Assembly: GCA_009760855.2 (NCBI GenBank)
Contig: WPIO01000005.1
Coordinates: forward strand, 3,806,501-3,866,500
DNA length: 60,000 bases
Direction: 5' to 3'
Source of the DNA: Cristatella mucedo
Lineage: Eukaryota; Bryozoa; Phylactolaemata; Cristatellidae
Shown: positions 1 to 23,127 of the stretch, one piece after another
Numbering within the stretch: the first letter of the stretch is position 1
Layout: every line of letters starts with the position of its first letter
Program-made: the position numbers and the translations under genes
The notes under the pieces: generated by a model
Seen by the model: only the letters and a program-made list of their open reading frames with translations
What the model was told of the DNA's origin: nothing
Database searches by the model: none

Positions 1-188
1 TCTATTTGTCTCGCCCCCCACCCCGTTAATGGAGTTGTGGTGGCTCCTTGTTGATGGTCGGATACAGAGCACAATTTTTATTTTGATGAGATTCGAAACT
101 GCAGACCTCTACTATTCCTGGGTGAACTACTACGCCAGTTTTAGCGTACTCGAGTCCTCAGGAAGAGCTCCCAACACAACTAACTATG

Positions 189-191
<3 letters not shown>

Positions 192-265
<74 letters not shown>
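192..265. repeat. (TC)n microsatellite
   Basis: About 37 uninterrupted TC units followed by CACTCACTCA. Not inside a recognisable LINE tail, unlike the tract at 47.9 kb. Confidence 0.95.
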
Positions 266-269
<4 letters not shown>

Positions 270-384
270 ACTCATCACATATAGATCGCTGGAGACAAAA
301 AGCTACTGCGGGGAGGGGGTGCTGAGGATGTGCAACTCATGTCCACGATTTCGTGAGTAACGTCTTTCTTCTCTCCTGTGGCCG

Positions 385-500
385 GTCTCACTGAAAGCCG
401 CTTAGGCTTGCACTGAAGCGGCTTAGACTTTCAGCGCGCTGTAGAAAATTCCATCGTAAGACGCTGAATGCCTGTGGCTTTGTAGAGTCATACATGCCTA
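385..500 (+). mobile_element. LINE-B 3'-end fragment
   Basis: Matches the 3' UTR of LINE-B (CTGAAAGCCGCTTAGGCT, then GCGCTGTAGAAAA and GGCTTTGTAGAGT). It contains a small internal duplication of the GCCGCTTAG segment and no coding part. Confidence 0.6.
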
Positions 501-1566
501 ATTTTTACAAAATACACTTACCAAGACGTGCTAGCGGGTCAAAACCACTGGTTACTCTCTACAACATTCCTTACTGATTTTAGTCCATATTTCTCTCCGA
601 TTTTAGGAATTCTCTTAAGAGACTTTATGAGATCATCTTGATCGCAAGGCTGTCAGGGGGATAAATGTCTACAATTTTTTCAGACATGTTAATTAGAGTG
701 AGCTGTTTAACCTGCATTAGTTACCCTAAGCCTGAAAACTTAATCCATCTTTCATGTGCTTCTTGAATTTTGGCCTCTCGATTTGGCTTTTCTGATAATT
801 CTGCACATCCCTCTGAATGTGTCCAGCGGGAAAACATGCACAGTTCAAGTATCGTTTGCTGAGAGTGGCGAGTATCTAGGATGTTGTGCTGCGGCGTCGG
901 ATGTCTGGTCTCAACTCTCAAAGCAACAATTCACATTTGTCTTTTCTACACGTAGAGCACTTCAATATCCATTCGCGGTTTTTATAGCACCGTATAATCT
1001 TTTCGGATAAGTGAATGGTTAGTTCATTAAGCCGAAAGCAAAGTTTGGGGTGATAATATAAAACAAGCTTGGCTTCGGTAAGAATAGATACTGAGGTTGA
1101 ATGAATGGATCAGATTTTGTGCGTATCCTCGGGCATTTCTGTTGTCTAATGCAATTCTGCTTTGCTGTTGGCCTCTCAGGAAATTTGTTTAGGTACTTGT
1201 AAGTGATCTTAACTACTTTGTAAGTAGGCTTAATTTTTAAACTAAATATCCAGACGCCGCAGTTGCTCAAGGGGTTGCAGAGGTCTCGAAAGCAGAGGGA
1301 AATCCGCGGAGGGGAGTTGCCCAGGAAATTTTCTCAAAATTGCTGACCCTACAGGGACTATAGCAGACAGAGTTGTTAGCACTAGCAGTTCAGTTTCTAG
1401 CGGGCAGCCTAGGAGTTGTCACCCATGACAGTCGGAGCGCCCCGGCGGATGTCTGCTAGCAGCCGACGCCAGCCTGCTAATTTTGGGGCTGCGGTTGCGT
1501 AGGAGGACTGCCGGAAGTTGCCCTCCATTGCGAGACCGCTTCTTCTTAGACATTGGCCGCAAGGAA

Positions 1567-13102
<11,536 letters not shown>

Positions 13103-13832
13103 TAATAATAATAGTAAAAATACAATTTTTTGAGTTAAATGCACCACTTTTTTTCACGAATCTAAAAATGGGATATGCGTCTTTTCTATTCAAGCTCTTC
13201 CAAAGCAGCTCACCATGCACCGCAGATTTACAGATAAAAATATGTATAGCAATCTCATTGCATCTTTGCAATCTGCACGAGCAAGCTATATGTTATGTAG
13301 CTAAGGATACGAAACTCACAATGAAAAGCTACAATCAGATACAATTCCCGTAAGCTAAAAGGTCTCCTAAGCCGGCGATGCACAGTTAACCCCGACTGGA
13401 TGCAATTCAGAACATTTCCGAGTATGATAATCGTGTAGCCTAAGCCGTTGAGAGCAATATGTATAGTTTAGAAATTGGTGCGGAAAACGTTTGCAACACT
13501 AGAACTTGGAGAAAGGCTTCGTTAATCAAACCCGGCATGCATGATCACTATATTTCCTGATTATTTTTACAGCCTCTCTGCTTGAGCCGATCGTAAGATC
13601 GTAGCAGCATGATATGAAATCAAATGAAAAGTTTAGCAAGTATATTTCTATGTACATTATGAACAAATGAAAATGAACGACAAGTGTCTGCTCAACCTGT
13701 GTGACTAACTACAATACCGGCTTAGTTTGACACAATTAAGCCGGGATAATGAGCTTCGTTTTCGAACTACTCTCTACGGCGAGACTGTCTATGTCACTGG
13801 AGTCTTTGCTTGGTGCATTATTCGGATAAAAA

Positions 13833-14077
13833 TTATAAAATAAAAAAAACAGTGACTGCTGCAAACAGTAAGTTTTTGAAAAATAAATTAGGTTGAAGCT
13901 TGCTTATTCCATTGCAAGCCCAGAAGTCATTGCAGAAGCAGTATAGAACGTTCGCATTCTTGTTGGTATCAAAGCTCTCATCTTCCACTGACACACAAGT
14001 CGATGGCTGGCGAACTCTAGGAAAGCTATCCTGTAACTGAAACTGATTTTCCAGCTTGCTCAAGCATCCTCTGATCA
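13833..14077 (-). CDS. Ly6-3 exon 3 (Cys 6-10, GPI-type tail)
   Basis: The acceptor is GCTTCAG|TG, phase 1. It encodes RGC, STC, LYCFC and WACN, then a hydrophobic tail rich in Phe, Leu and Val, ending at TAA 13833-13835. Confidence 0.83.
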
Positions 14078-17000
14078 CTGAAGCAGCACCTACAAGACAT
14101 TGACAGGCCTAAATATCTTTCAAAAACATTTTGTAATCAGCGTTCCTTTAGTCAGCAGTAAAATGATACTGGATTCACCGTTGACGTATATTCATGTTTT
14201 TGCTGATTCGACCCAACATCTTAGATGTTTGAACCGAGGTAAGTGTTGAAAGAAATGAAAAATTTGCTTAAGCACAAAAACTGCCTCTTTTCAAAATATC
14301 TAAAGTGTCTAGAAACCAGATTAGTTCTCTGGGATCAATTTTTTCAAGGCAGGAAATGTCGTGATGTCAATTGATAAGAGCTCCAGGCTTTGGAAGCGTT
14401 CAATTATGGTGTTATTAGTGTACATGCTCAGCTAAACTAATTGATTCAGAGGAAGATTATTTGAATGGTACGCCTGAGGAGTAATACTCATGTAATATTC
14501 ATATTAAAGATAGGCATGTCTGAGCAAGAAAATGGAGAAAACTAAAAGTGAATCACAGTACCTTAAAGTTGATATGCTGTTTGATGGGTAATAATAATAA
14601 TAATAATAATTCACTTGATAAAGCGCCCTCAGAGAACTTAATCTCTCTCTAGGCGCTTTACATTTGCTGTAAAGTGAAATGCAATGGAATGGTAAGTAAA
14701 ATCATGCTTGAAAAACAAACGAAATGAATAATATGGTTAGGGGTGACATGCACAGGGTCAGCATGCAAATGTGGTTAGTGGCAGCATGCACAGTGTCAGC
14801 ACGCATAAGCACATCAAGGACGAATCACAGGGACCCACTAAATGCTGTCCTAAATAGGTGTTTTTAGGTTCCTTTTAAATGTGGTCAGGTCATGGGATGT
14901 TCTGACGCAGGTCGGGAGGGAGTTCCAGGCTTTGGGAGCATATGAACTAAATGCACGGTCTCCAAAGTATTTAAGGTTTGTATGAGGTATTTCTAGACTG
15001 TTGGATTCCGAAAAGCGGGTGGTACGATGCTTGGCCTGATGGGGTAGTATATCTGACAGATAGGCTGGAGCCATAGAATGAAGGGACCTAAAAGTGAGCG
15101 ACAAAACCTTGAAGTCAATCCGTTGCTTGACTGGTAGCCAGTGCAGGTCGGCGAGAAGTGGAGTAATGTGGCAACTGCGACGCTCACGACAGACAAGCCT
15201 AGCTGCAGAGTTTTGCACCAGCTGCAATCGCCTGATCGCACATGCTGGTAGGCCAGCAAGCAGTGAGTTGCAGAAGTCGAGACGGGATGTCACGAATGCA
15301 TGGACCAACTTGGACGTGGTATCTTTATCTAAACAAGCCCGAATTTTAGCAAAGTTATGGAGCTGAAAATAGGCGGATTTGACTGTGGAGCTGATATGGT
15401 CGTCTAACGAGAGGTCGCTTTGGAATATGACACCTAGATTTCGAGCTGATTCAACTGGAGATATGCTGGCAGAGCCAATTTTGAGAGTCAGCCTAGCTAA
15501 AGCAGATCAGAGAAGAGTAGTTTATTGTCACAATTATAAAGTTTCTGATTGTTAAGCTGCTGAGTTTTTCAACATCATTTAGCGCTTCGTTTCCCAGATA
15601 TAAAGACCTGCAAGGAAAGAGCTGAAATACATGGGCTAATTTGGCTACGGTATCCTAATATATGGGTTTCTAAATGGAATTTTGCATCCTTGACTGTGAA
15701 GAGGATCCAGGAAAGGCTATTTTTTGTTAAGACTCCCGGGATCTGTGCAGAGACTATGGAGATACGTAGGCTAAGCAAATCTTTGATTTTGTCTTTCTCA
15801 GTCTAGTAATAATACTTGGTTTGTATAGCATCCTAAGAGATCCAAATCTTCATTCAAGTGGATTAAAACTCGCACGAAGGCGAGATAAAACTATGGTTTA
15901 ATGAAATGCAAGGCGTGATGCTTAGAACAGCAAGCAAAAGCACGCAAGTATCATGATTAGACAATCATGTAACGGCACGCTAGAAAACACTTAGTAAAAC
16001 TATTTAGCAGGACCCCTGATTAGCACTAAATCAGGCACAGGTGAGCACGTAAGAGTGAAGTAACGCTTTGTCCAATCTATTGTGTTTATCATAATCTAAT
16101 CCAATCTGTTATCTAATCTATGTCTATCCAATCCAACTATTAGCTGCTGCTGGTGAATATCGGCAATACAAGCAGCATGATATGGAGTTTAAGAGAGTCT
16201 TAGATACTGGAAGGCAGGGAGGGATTTATAAAACACCGATTAAGGTCTGTCATCTGCTTATAATTAGTGGTGACGTCGAAATGAGAGAAAATTAATTTTA
16301 CAAAGATGACAGAATAAATCCCTCTGGAGCTCTGTAATTCTAAGACTCTTGCATGGATGACCGTGCTCGAGACCATGCATGAAACAGATCCTACTTAAAT
16401 CAGTTTTCCGCCGAAAATCGCTATGCGTACAGTGAGGGCTATATCTATGTAGTGACTTTTTATCTAGTTCCTGACTGGAACTCGTATCTCAAGTTTGACC
16501 GTTTACTGTGATCGTTAAGCTATTGGAATAACACAAGCCAAATATTAATAAAACCAGATTGATTATTATCGGTGGTACTAACACAGAGGCTGTCAGGTAC
16601 CGCATTACTGTAAGTTGAAAAGCAAAATTTGAAAATAAAACCTGCATACCTGTCGACGCGTTCACAAATTTGACACACATAGGCTGTTCAGTTCTATTTC
16701 CTGGACACTCTAGCCACTGTTGAATGTATATGTTAACATAGTCCACATCGCACCCTGACTCCGAGCTGATGCATTCGTAACATTTCAAAGCTGAAACTGA
16801 AAATGCAAAATAAAATTCTTACATTACAGTTCAATAACTTTAGTCCGTTTAATGGAGTTTGCTGACCACTTGGTACAAGCAGAGAATCTCTAGAGCTAGG
16901 GTGAATAAGCCTTAAAGACTACCCATCTCTATCGAGGCTAGGTGTATAGAAACGGCGAGGTTTTGGGCATCCCTTTGCAGCAAATGTAAAGGGCTTAAGA

Positions 17001-19881
17001 AGAGATTGAGTTCTCTGAGGGTGCTTTATTAAGTGCATTATCATCATCATTATTATTATTATTATTGCGATAATTTATTTAAATTCAAGATCAGCATAGG
17101 AGACCACAAATATTCACCATTTATCAAAATAACGATATAGTACTTTCGCCTCTGTCACGGCTAGCAATGTGAAGTTATTAAGTAGCTCTTAATGCGGCAC
17201 CAATATGCTGTGCACTGGTGATTTAGTGGCTCACTTGCGACGAACAATAGCGGAATCAGAAGAGGGCATTTGCACTCCCTCTGTAGTGGGCAGCAACCTG
17301 GGCCGCTCCATTATCCTCCCAACCATTCGCCCCCAACCGAGACCAACGACGAAATCGTGTCTTCATTCCAGTAGATTCGTATCTGCCGAGTCCGTGTTGA
17401 GTAAAGACATGATTCTACGCCATAATTTTCATTCATTGCGGGTCTATCCCTGCCACATGAAAATGTTGACCGTCTTACCCCTACATTAAAATTTTTACGA
17501 CCTAGATAAAAATGCTAGCTCCGCCACTGATGACAAATTTACGCTTGTAAACATGTATTTCTTTCCTGCCTTGTGTCTTATTCCGAACACCGTACACACA
17601 ACGCTTCGCGAATTGTCTATAGAGAAAGTACGCCGTGTGCATTTTCTGTGGAAATTACGAGATAGCACGAGATCTTTTTCCGAGCTTTGGGAGGCTTGAG
17701 TTTTGAGACAATTAACTACTTGTGGCCAATGCCGGTCACACCTGTTTGCCTCCGAGTCTTGGTTGGCCCTTGACTTTCCTAGAAGGAAGATTTTTTGAAG
17801 ATGTATGCCTTTTCTCTAATGATTACTGTTGATGGGGTCCTAAGGTAGATGTCACACCACCTAGACAAGTTTTTTTCATTTATCTTCGTTCGACCTCGCG
17901 ATATTTACTTTTACTGGATTTCATAGCGTCTTTGATAGACATATTGAATCAAATGCACCTTCAAATAAATCATCTATGTAGTTTTATCGTATTGCATTAA
18001 TCTCTTATTTACAATTCTGCAATGGTATCGGTTCGAAGTGGTTTTTACGCTGGAAAGTAAAGTACAACGTTGAAGCCCTCAAGCTTTCGTCATTAATCCG
18101 ATGCCGACAAAACATCTCTCAAAAACCCGAGTAGGGAGAAGGATGATGACGCATGAACAAACAAGGTCAGAAGCTGAAATGCATGGCAGTAAAGGTTTTT
18201 AAAATATAATGATATGTAATGCATCTCCGTCTGTAACTCCACAAGGACTGAGTAGGTGTCAAGCAGGAGAGTTTTCTGTAGCGCACTCAAAGCCAAAGCG
18301 GCCTTCGGTGTGCATTCGGTAGCCAACTAGCGCGTTGGTCTTCACCACTTAGCGCCCTTCAGAGCTGATTTGAAGTCAATTTGTTTGCTTGCACTTGCTT
18401 AACCAGAGTAAATCCAAGGAAAGCCTTTGCCGTCCATCTCCGGAGACCTGGGATGTGGAACTGGCGCGCTGATGAAGAGCAGCACGAAATGCCTTTTCGG
18501 CATTATTTTATGATCGGCGGCCCTCACTGAAGACGGGCAGTGAGGCTGTGCGTCAAAGTTGCACCTATCGGTTAGTCTCGTGAGCTTCACAATTATAAAA
18601 ACCATATCTTGTTAGCTTCACTGAAATTAAACGCCAGCCTCACATCGGGATCCTCGTCGGAATCCTGCTCAAGCTCTCCGACGCAGCGTCGAGTTGATGG
18701 ACTCTTGAGCACTTTTCTAAGCGGACGCGTCCCAGTTAGGGATAATCCGAATATCCGCAACGAAGGAGCTCCTGCCGGAAGCTTTTTTACATTCATCTTT
18801 TTAAAAAGACTGCACGAGACGCAGCAGTCAGTCGTCACGGGGCCGGCACGAAAGAGGCAGGCAAAGCACCAGCGAACGCCTACCGGCCGACTGGCGGTCA
18901 GCCACGCCACGGCGGCCAGGCAGCTAATGTCAGGTGCGCGTTCCAGGACTTATTCGTCTGGCCCACCAAGGGTTCCACGAAAAACTGCGACCCGCCTGTC
19001 TCTTTAAAAATAAGTGGCGCGAAGCTGCAGTTTGGGCTCCCTATTACACACAATGGTGTTCCTGCGTCTACACAATACTAAATTTCAAAAGACAGACGAA
19101 AGTCAAACAAAAAGGGCATACACCCTCCATATTACGTACATATGATACAAATATGCGACCGAACCGATTTTGAGTAGTTTTCAGTTTCTGAGTAGCACTA
19201 GGTTTACATAAGCATTAGAAAGGTCAGGGTCAAGGAGCCAGGATTTTCAGGTTGCGGGCGAGGGAGCCCCTTTAAACATAACGACATAGGTAACACAAAA
19301 AATTTTATGAAAAAAAATTTGACAAATCTATTCGGCTCATTCCTTTCGCGTCTTCTCACCGCTCCTAAAACTTGGACCTGGGGAAATTTGCCCAAGGACA
19401 TAGGTAATTCCCTCAGTCCATGGGGGAGCGCAAAATGCTCCGCCACTGAAAAGGGTCGGAGCATTGCCATCCCCACGCCATACCCCTGTGCCCGAAATTT
19501 GGCACTCCGGGCCGTTTAGTTTTTGGCAGCATTCCTAATTTGCTTCTGGACCTGAGCCTCGGCGTGAAATTGCCGAGGGTCCAAGTTCGCGTCTACTCAG
19601 CAAATGTAAAGCGCCTAGAAAGAGATTGAGTTCTCTGAGGGCGCTTTATCAAGTGTATTATTATTATTATTCGTATTATTACCAGTATTATTACTCGGGA
19701 GTTAAGTCATAGAAACTTGCGAGGAAGTACAGGTATTTTTCGTGTTGCGAAACGTCACACAGCCGGCATTGCTCCATAGAGCTTGAATGTTCCATAGATC
19801 TTTTGAGAATTTACAGTGTACGTTTATGGATAATGTGAATTCAAAACAGATCACAAAGAGAAGCAGAAAGCCCACCGACAT
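13833..19881 (-). CDS. Ly6-3: Ly6/uPAR three-finger protein, probably GPI-anchored (3 coding exons)
   Basis: Minus-strand spliced CDS of 150 residues from 19881-19815, 16790-16650 and 14077-13833. The signal peptide covers about residues 1-22. Ten cysteines lie at 26, 29, 36, 51, 61, 74, 97, 116, 118 and 124, and the last is followed by Asn. Candidate glycosylation sites are Asn54 (NRT) and Asn66 (NAS). The C-terminus, residues 133-150, is strongly hydrophobic and fits GPI-anchor replacement. Both introns are phase 1, as in Ly6-1 and Ly6-2, which supports local duplication followed by inversion. Exon 1 is the least certain part: it was chosen for its signal peptide and its phase-1 donor. The gene is tail-to-tail with Ly6-1, 730 bp apart. 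Confidence 0.72.
14330..14589 (-). mobile_element. LINE-A fragment, decayed
   Basis: Old minus-strand copy (ATGTCGTGATGTCA, GAGCTCCAGGCTTTGGAAGC, GAGCAAGAAAATGGA, CTTAAAGTTGATATGCTG) broken off just after GTTTGATGGG, where a younger same-strand copy begins. Confidence 0.6.
14590..15505 (-). mobile_element. LINE-A copy, well preserved C-terminal RT and tail
   Basis: Minus strand: (ATT)n and hairpin tail 14590-14670, 3' UTR, then a 152-codon frame (14850-15308) with SRLDFCNSLLAGLPACAIRR, VQNSAARLVCRERRSCHITP, LHSMAPAYLSDI and APKAWNSLPTCV. It breaks at about 15505 in the RT thumb region. It lies in intron 2 of the antisense gene Ly6-3, same strand as that gene. Confidence 0.85.
15540..15790 (-). 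mobile_element. Possible older LINE fragment
   Basis: Minus-strand sequence with LINE-like blocks (for example TTCTAAATGGAATTTTGCAT and TTGACTGTGAAGAGGATCCA) resembling the segment that precedes the C-terminal RT region in other copies. Too decayed to place with certainty. Confidence 0.3.
16650..16790 (-). CDS. Ly6-3 exon 2 (Cys 1-5)
   Basis: The acceptor is TTTCAG|CT and the donor ACAG|GTATGC, phase 1 at both ends. It encodes KCYEC, SGC, LEC and QPMC. A second AG lies six bases upstream (TTTCAG TTTCAG), so a two-residue in-frame variant is possible. Confidence 0.85.
16970..17075 (+). mobile_element. LINE-A/SINE tail, solo
   Basis: Plus-strand tail: CCTTTGCAGCAAATGTAAAG, then GAGATTGAGTTCTCTGAGGG, a TTTATTAAGTGCATTA motif and a (CAT)n/(ATT)n run. 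No body. Confidence 0.75.
17420..17532 (+). repeat. Dispersed repeat end, second copy
   Basis: Related to 12480-12572 through the GGGTCTA...CC block and the CTAGCTCCGCCACTG end. The element type is not determined. Confidence 0.5.
17540..18590. other. Intron 1 of Ly6-3, mostly unassigned
   Basis: Apart from the LINE-B 3' fragment (18185-18335) nothing is recognised. From 18.4 to 19.0 kb the sequence is more GC-rich with overlapping open frames on both strands, none resembling a known protein. Confidence 0.4.
18185..18335 (-). mobile_element. LINE-B 3'-end fragment
   Basis: Minus-strand LINE-B 3' UTR: TGCATCTCCGTCTGTAACTC, CAGGAGAGTTTTCTGTAGCG, CACTCAAAGCCAAAGCGG. No coding region. Confidence 0.65.
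19598..19692 (+). mobile_element. LINE-A/SINE tail, best-preserved hairpin
   Basis: Solo plus-strand tail. The outer stem AAAGCGCC (19608-19615) pairs perfectly with GGCGCTTT (19640-19647). The inner stem AGAGA (19621-19625) pairs with TCTCT (19632-19636) around a six-base loop. An (ATT)n run follows. It is 120 bp from Ly6-3 exon 1. Confidence 0.8.
19815..19881 (-). CDS. Ly6-3 exon 1 (signal peptide), probable
   Basis: ATG at 19881 (reverse strand) encodes MSVGFLLLFVICFEFTLSIN plus Val-His, followed by the donor CACT|GTAAAT in phase 1. The join to exon 2 gives Ser-Leu-Lys-Cys, matching the pre-Cys1 segment of the paralogues. No other signal-like minus-strand exon was found between 16.8 and 20 kb. 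Confidence 0.6.
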
Positions 19882-20100
19882 CAACGACCAAGGTCGAGGT
19901 CACCAGCGACTCAAGCAGCGTTAAGTGATTTGTAACAGATGTATAAGGTGCCAAGTTTTCTATGATTAAACTGTAAAACGGACTGCTGTGAAACCGTAAT
20001 CAGCAGCAGGCACACTCCATTCAGTTTGCAAAAATTTGCTGCCGTACAAGTGCAAGCGTGCAGCAATGAATTGCAACGAAGCTGCAAGGAAGTAAAGCTA

Positions 20101-20186
20101 GTTTGAAGTGGCAGACGGCTGCAAGGATCATAGCATTAAGAGTTTGAAGTGGCAGACGGCTTCGACGGCTTCAAGGATCATAGCAC
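20101..20186. repeat. Short tandem duplication
   Basis: A segment starting GTTTGAAGTGGCAGACGG and ending AAGGATCATAGCA occurs twice (20101-20135, 20142-20184). The second copy has an extra TTCGACGGC. Confidence 0.85.
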
Positions 20187-20899
20187 AGGTACAACCGCGT
20201 ATCATTTCTGCATAGCCATTTCTCCTGGTTGTATAGTCTTCTTCCCTTAAAGAGCGGCCTAAATGCAGTCTCTTCGATGGCGGCAGGGCTAAAACTGAGG
20301 CTAAGGACGACAGATTAATTGTGTCGGTTAGGGAGGACAGCTCGACAGAAGGAGAACAATAGGCACGAGTGTAGAACAAGTCGCCTGGTTGCCTCAGACT
20401 TGGGAGATGAAAGTCGAGGTCATTAGTGAAGGACAGGCTTGAAGATGTACATTGAGGAAGAACAATGAATGGATACGAAAGAATCCAGTTGGTAATGCCT
20501 TGCGATGTACTCGTTTTGCTTATCTTGCTATTAAAAGAAGGTAGAAATAACGATCTGGTAAGATAGCCGCATGGATTGTTGGGTATGGCGCAGACGTGAG
20601 AGCAATTCAACAAATAGTTGATAGGTCACCCTTAGCATTTTTTTTATTTTAGATGCTCCAGTAATTCTTTCCTACTATAATTTTAATTCTTTCTATCCAA
20701 CCCTTAGACACTTACTAAGATCAAAAGCGCTGAAAAGCTGTTAAACATGCGGTCACAGCATCTAGAACCGCTGGGTACCTCTTCCCTGGGAGTGTGCTGG
20801 TCAGCCGGAAGTAAGGGGCTGCGAGCTTCTAAGGAGCACTAAAAGGAAGTGCTTTCGGCAAATGCGGGTGCTGGAACAGTTTTAGCAGCACTGTAGACT

Positions 20900-21320
20900 G
20901 TGTTACTCACCTTCCACAATTCTTGCGCTAGGAAACCTACTCTCCTGCTGCTGACTGTGGCACATCCTTTCCTGCCGTCCTGAGCTGCTACTTCCACATT
21001 ACTTACTTCCATATTACTTACTTCCTCGACTGCCCCACTGACTCAGCTATGCTTCTTAATTTCTCTATGCTGCGTAAGGTAATAATAGTAATAATAATAA
21101 TATTAAATTTGATAAAGCGCCCTCAGAGAACTCAATCTCTTTCGCGGCGCTTTACAATTATTGCAAAAAAGGCACGATCGGATGGTTAATGGTAGCATTT
21201 TGGCCACCGCATGCGTACTGAAAGCAGCTTAATTCAAGCGCGCTATAGAAAACTCTCGTGATCAATATTGCTTTTGTCCTTGTGGTTAGACAAATTACGT
21301 TACAAATTAAATTACATTGC
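20900..21320 (+). mobile_element. LINE-B 3' fragment interrupted by a LINE-A tail
   Basis: Plus-strand LINE-B sequence at 20900-21075 (CACCTTCCACAATTCTTGCG, CTGCTGACTGTGGCACATCC, GAGCTGCTACTTCCA) resumes at about 21200 (CGCATGCGTACTGAAAGC, GCGCTATAGAAAACTCTCG). A minus-strand LINE-A tail sits between. Confidence 0.65.
21078..21198 (-). mobile_element. LINE-A tail inserted into LINE-B
   Basis: The minus-strand tail starts with an (AAT)n run, then GATAAAGCGCCCTCAGAGAA, CTCAATCTCTTTCGCGGCGC and a short 3' UTR. It splits the plus-strand LINE-B fragment. Confidence 0.7.
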
Positions 21321-21329
21321 AGCAGCGAC

Positions 21330-22850
21330 CCTTTAGCCTTACCTTTACCAGCTTTAACACTCACCCCTTAAGCCCCTCTCCCTATGCTCTGGGCCAGTTA
21401 CTATGCGTACTTAAGTCATGAACATCAAATGAAGCATTAAACCAACATAATGCGCGGCCGAGGGGATAATATGTTTTTAGTCTCAAAACAATCTTAATTA
21501 GTGGCTTCTAATGCGATTACGTTACAATGGAAGCTTAGCAGTTTTTACAAATTGGTCATTGAGAGCGGTCAGCATGCGAGTTCCAGTATATATTACGAGC
21601 ATTTACGTAGTTGAATAACTTCAATTCGTGAAATTGGCGGCTGCATCTCTAGAGTAGGCCTCTATCTAAGGCTTATCTAGAATAATGAACGTTCGGAGTT
21701 GATCCCTGCGAACTTATCTGACATTCGTAAGCCTTCAAACCAGCCGCGCATGCACTGTCCGAATTCTATAGAGTCGAGTTAAGTCTATTTTGCTGTATAG
21801 GGTAAATTCCTTATTTATTATTCCGAGAGATCTGAAACACTGAAGTTTGTCGAGTTTCTCTAGTTGCAGTTAATAGAAATGGCTCTGCAATCAGCCTCAA
21901 TTAAAGAACTAATTCTCGCAGCTGCGACAGTAGCAAATGGAGGCCGGCGAGAGGGCCGTGCAAGATGCGGAAGCTACTCAATTCCCTAGAAAGCACGATA
22001 GTTGAGCGGTCCGTGCGGCAGGGTCCAAGGCCCCAGCCATCGCCGCTGGGTAGCAACATGAGTGTCCACGTCCTGCCATCGATCACATGATCACACCTCT
22101 CCGCCAGCCTGGTCTGCTCAGCGTTCGGCCCCGTAACATCTAGCTCCGTACAAGCAACTTGCCGCCGTCTACTTTAACGGAAAAGCCGACCGGATACCGT
22201 CCCAATGCGTCGCTAGTTTGGAATAGTTCGACAACGCTGACAGTTAGCGAAAACCTTTACGCCATCTATTCGTTTGGCAGCTTTCCACAGCTATAGAAAT
22301 TTGTAATCCGCTTTCGTCGTCCGATAACTATCGATCCCTCACGCAAGGCTTATACCCTTAATGCATTTTCTTGTCCGTTCCTAATTAGTCGGTCGCATCC
22401 GAACCTTCAGATCCACGGTCAAGAACTAGACCGCCCTGCCGCTTTCTTCTCGAACCTGGCCCCGCACCCGGACATTCCGATCGTTCCCGTCGGCCACAGG
22501 TCCTCGTCCCTCGAATCAAAATGATCCTCACATGGTGGCCTGCGAGTTGCTTAGTTCGTGGATGTGTCGACATCGAATGTTCGTTCGCCTGTCTAGATGT
22601 AGCTCAGAAACAGGTTAGAAGTGTCGATAGCCTGAAATCCACAGCGGAAGCCGTGGCAGCTTGCTGAACGAACTCGCTGGCAATTCATTCCTCGCTGCAC
22701 AGCTTCGGAAGCTGTCTACCAGCGGTCTCACTCGAAATCCCCGATGCCATGAAGTGGAAAGCTACTGCTTAAGCTAGTGAAGTGACGTCGCACAACGCAC
22801 GAGAAGCGAACTCTTCGTAAGCTATCACTGCAATGCAAAATTGATAGCAA
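21330..22850. other. Intergenic, no feature recognised
   Basis: Unique-looking sequence, GC-rich at 22.1-22.6 kb. Short frames on both strands show no domain. No LINE or SINE was recognised. Confidence 0.4.
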
Positions 22851-22854
22851 CAAA

Positions 22855-22910
22855 GATTTGCTCAGTTCTCTGGGAGAGCAATCTCTTTCTAGGCACCTCG
22901 CGCAAGCTAA
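22855..22910 (-). mobile_element. LINE-A tail fragment
   Basis: Short minus-strand tail core: GCTCAGTTCTCTGGGAGAGC and AATCTCTTTCTAGGCACC. The outer stem is partly lost. Confidence 0.45.
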
Positions 22911-23127
22911 AAAGGAGCCCATTTAGAGCTGCCGGTGCGTCTGCGAGAGAGAAAGCCCTGAGACGACCCAGCCGAGGGCATGCGGATACCAACGGACCCT
23001 GATTGCTGATCGCGAGCGAGCGATCTTCTAGGGAGCGAGCAACGCGCGAAAGTCTTAGTTGGTACCTGGCTACCCCTCCAATCTCCTTATGATGCTCCGT
23101 GCTTATGCACGTCAGCATCTCACATCA

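Noticed and set aside
20128-20613. 161-codon minus-strand frame
   Set aside because: No recognisable domain, and it overlaps a tandem duplication; probably chance, although a decayed element cannot be excluded.
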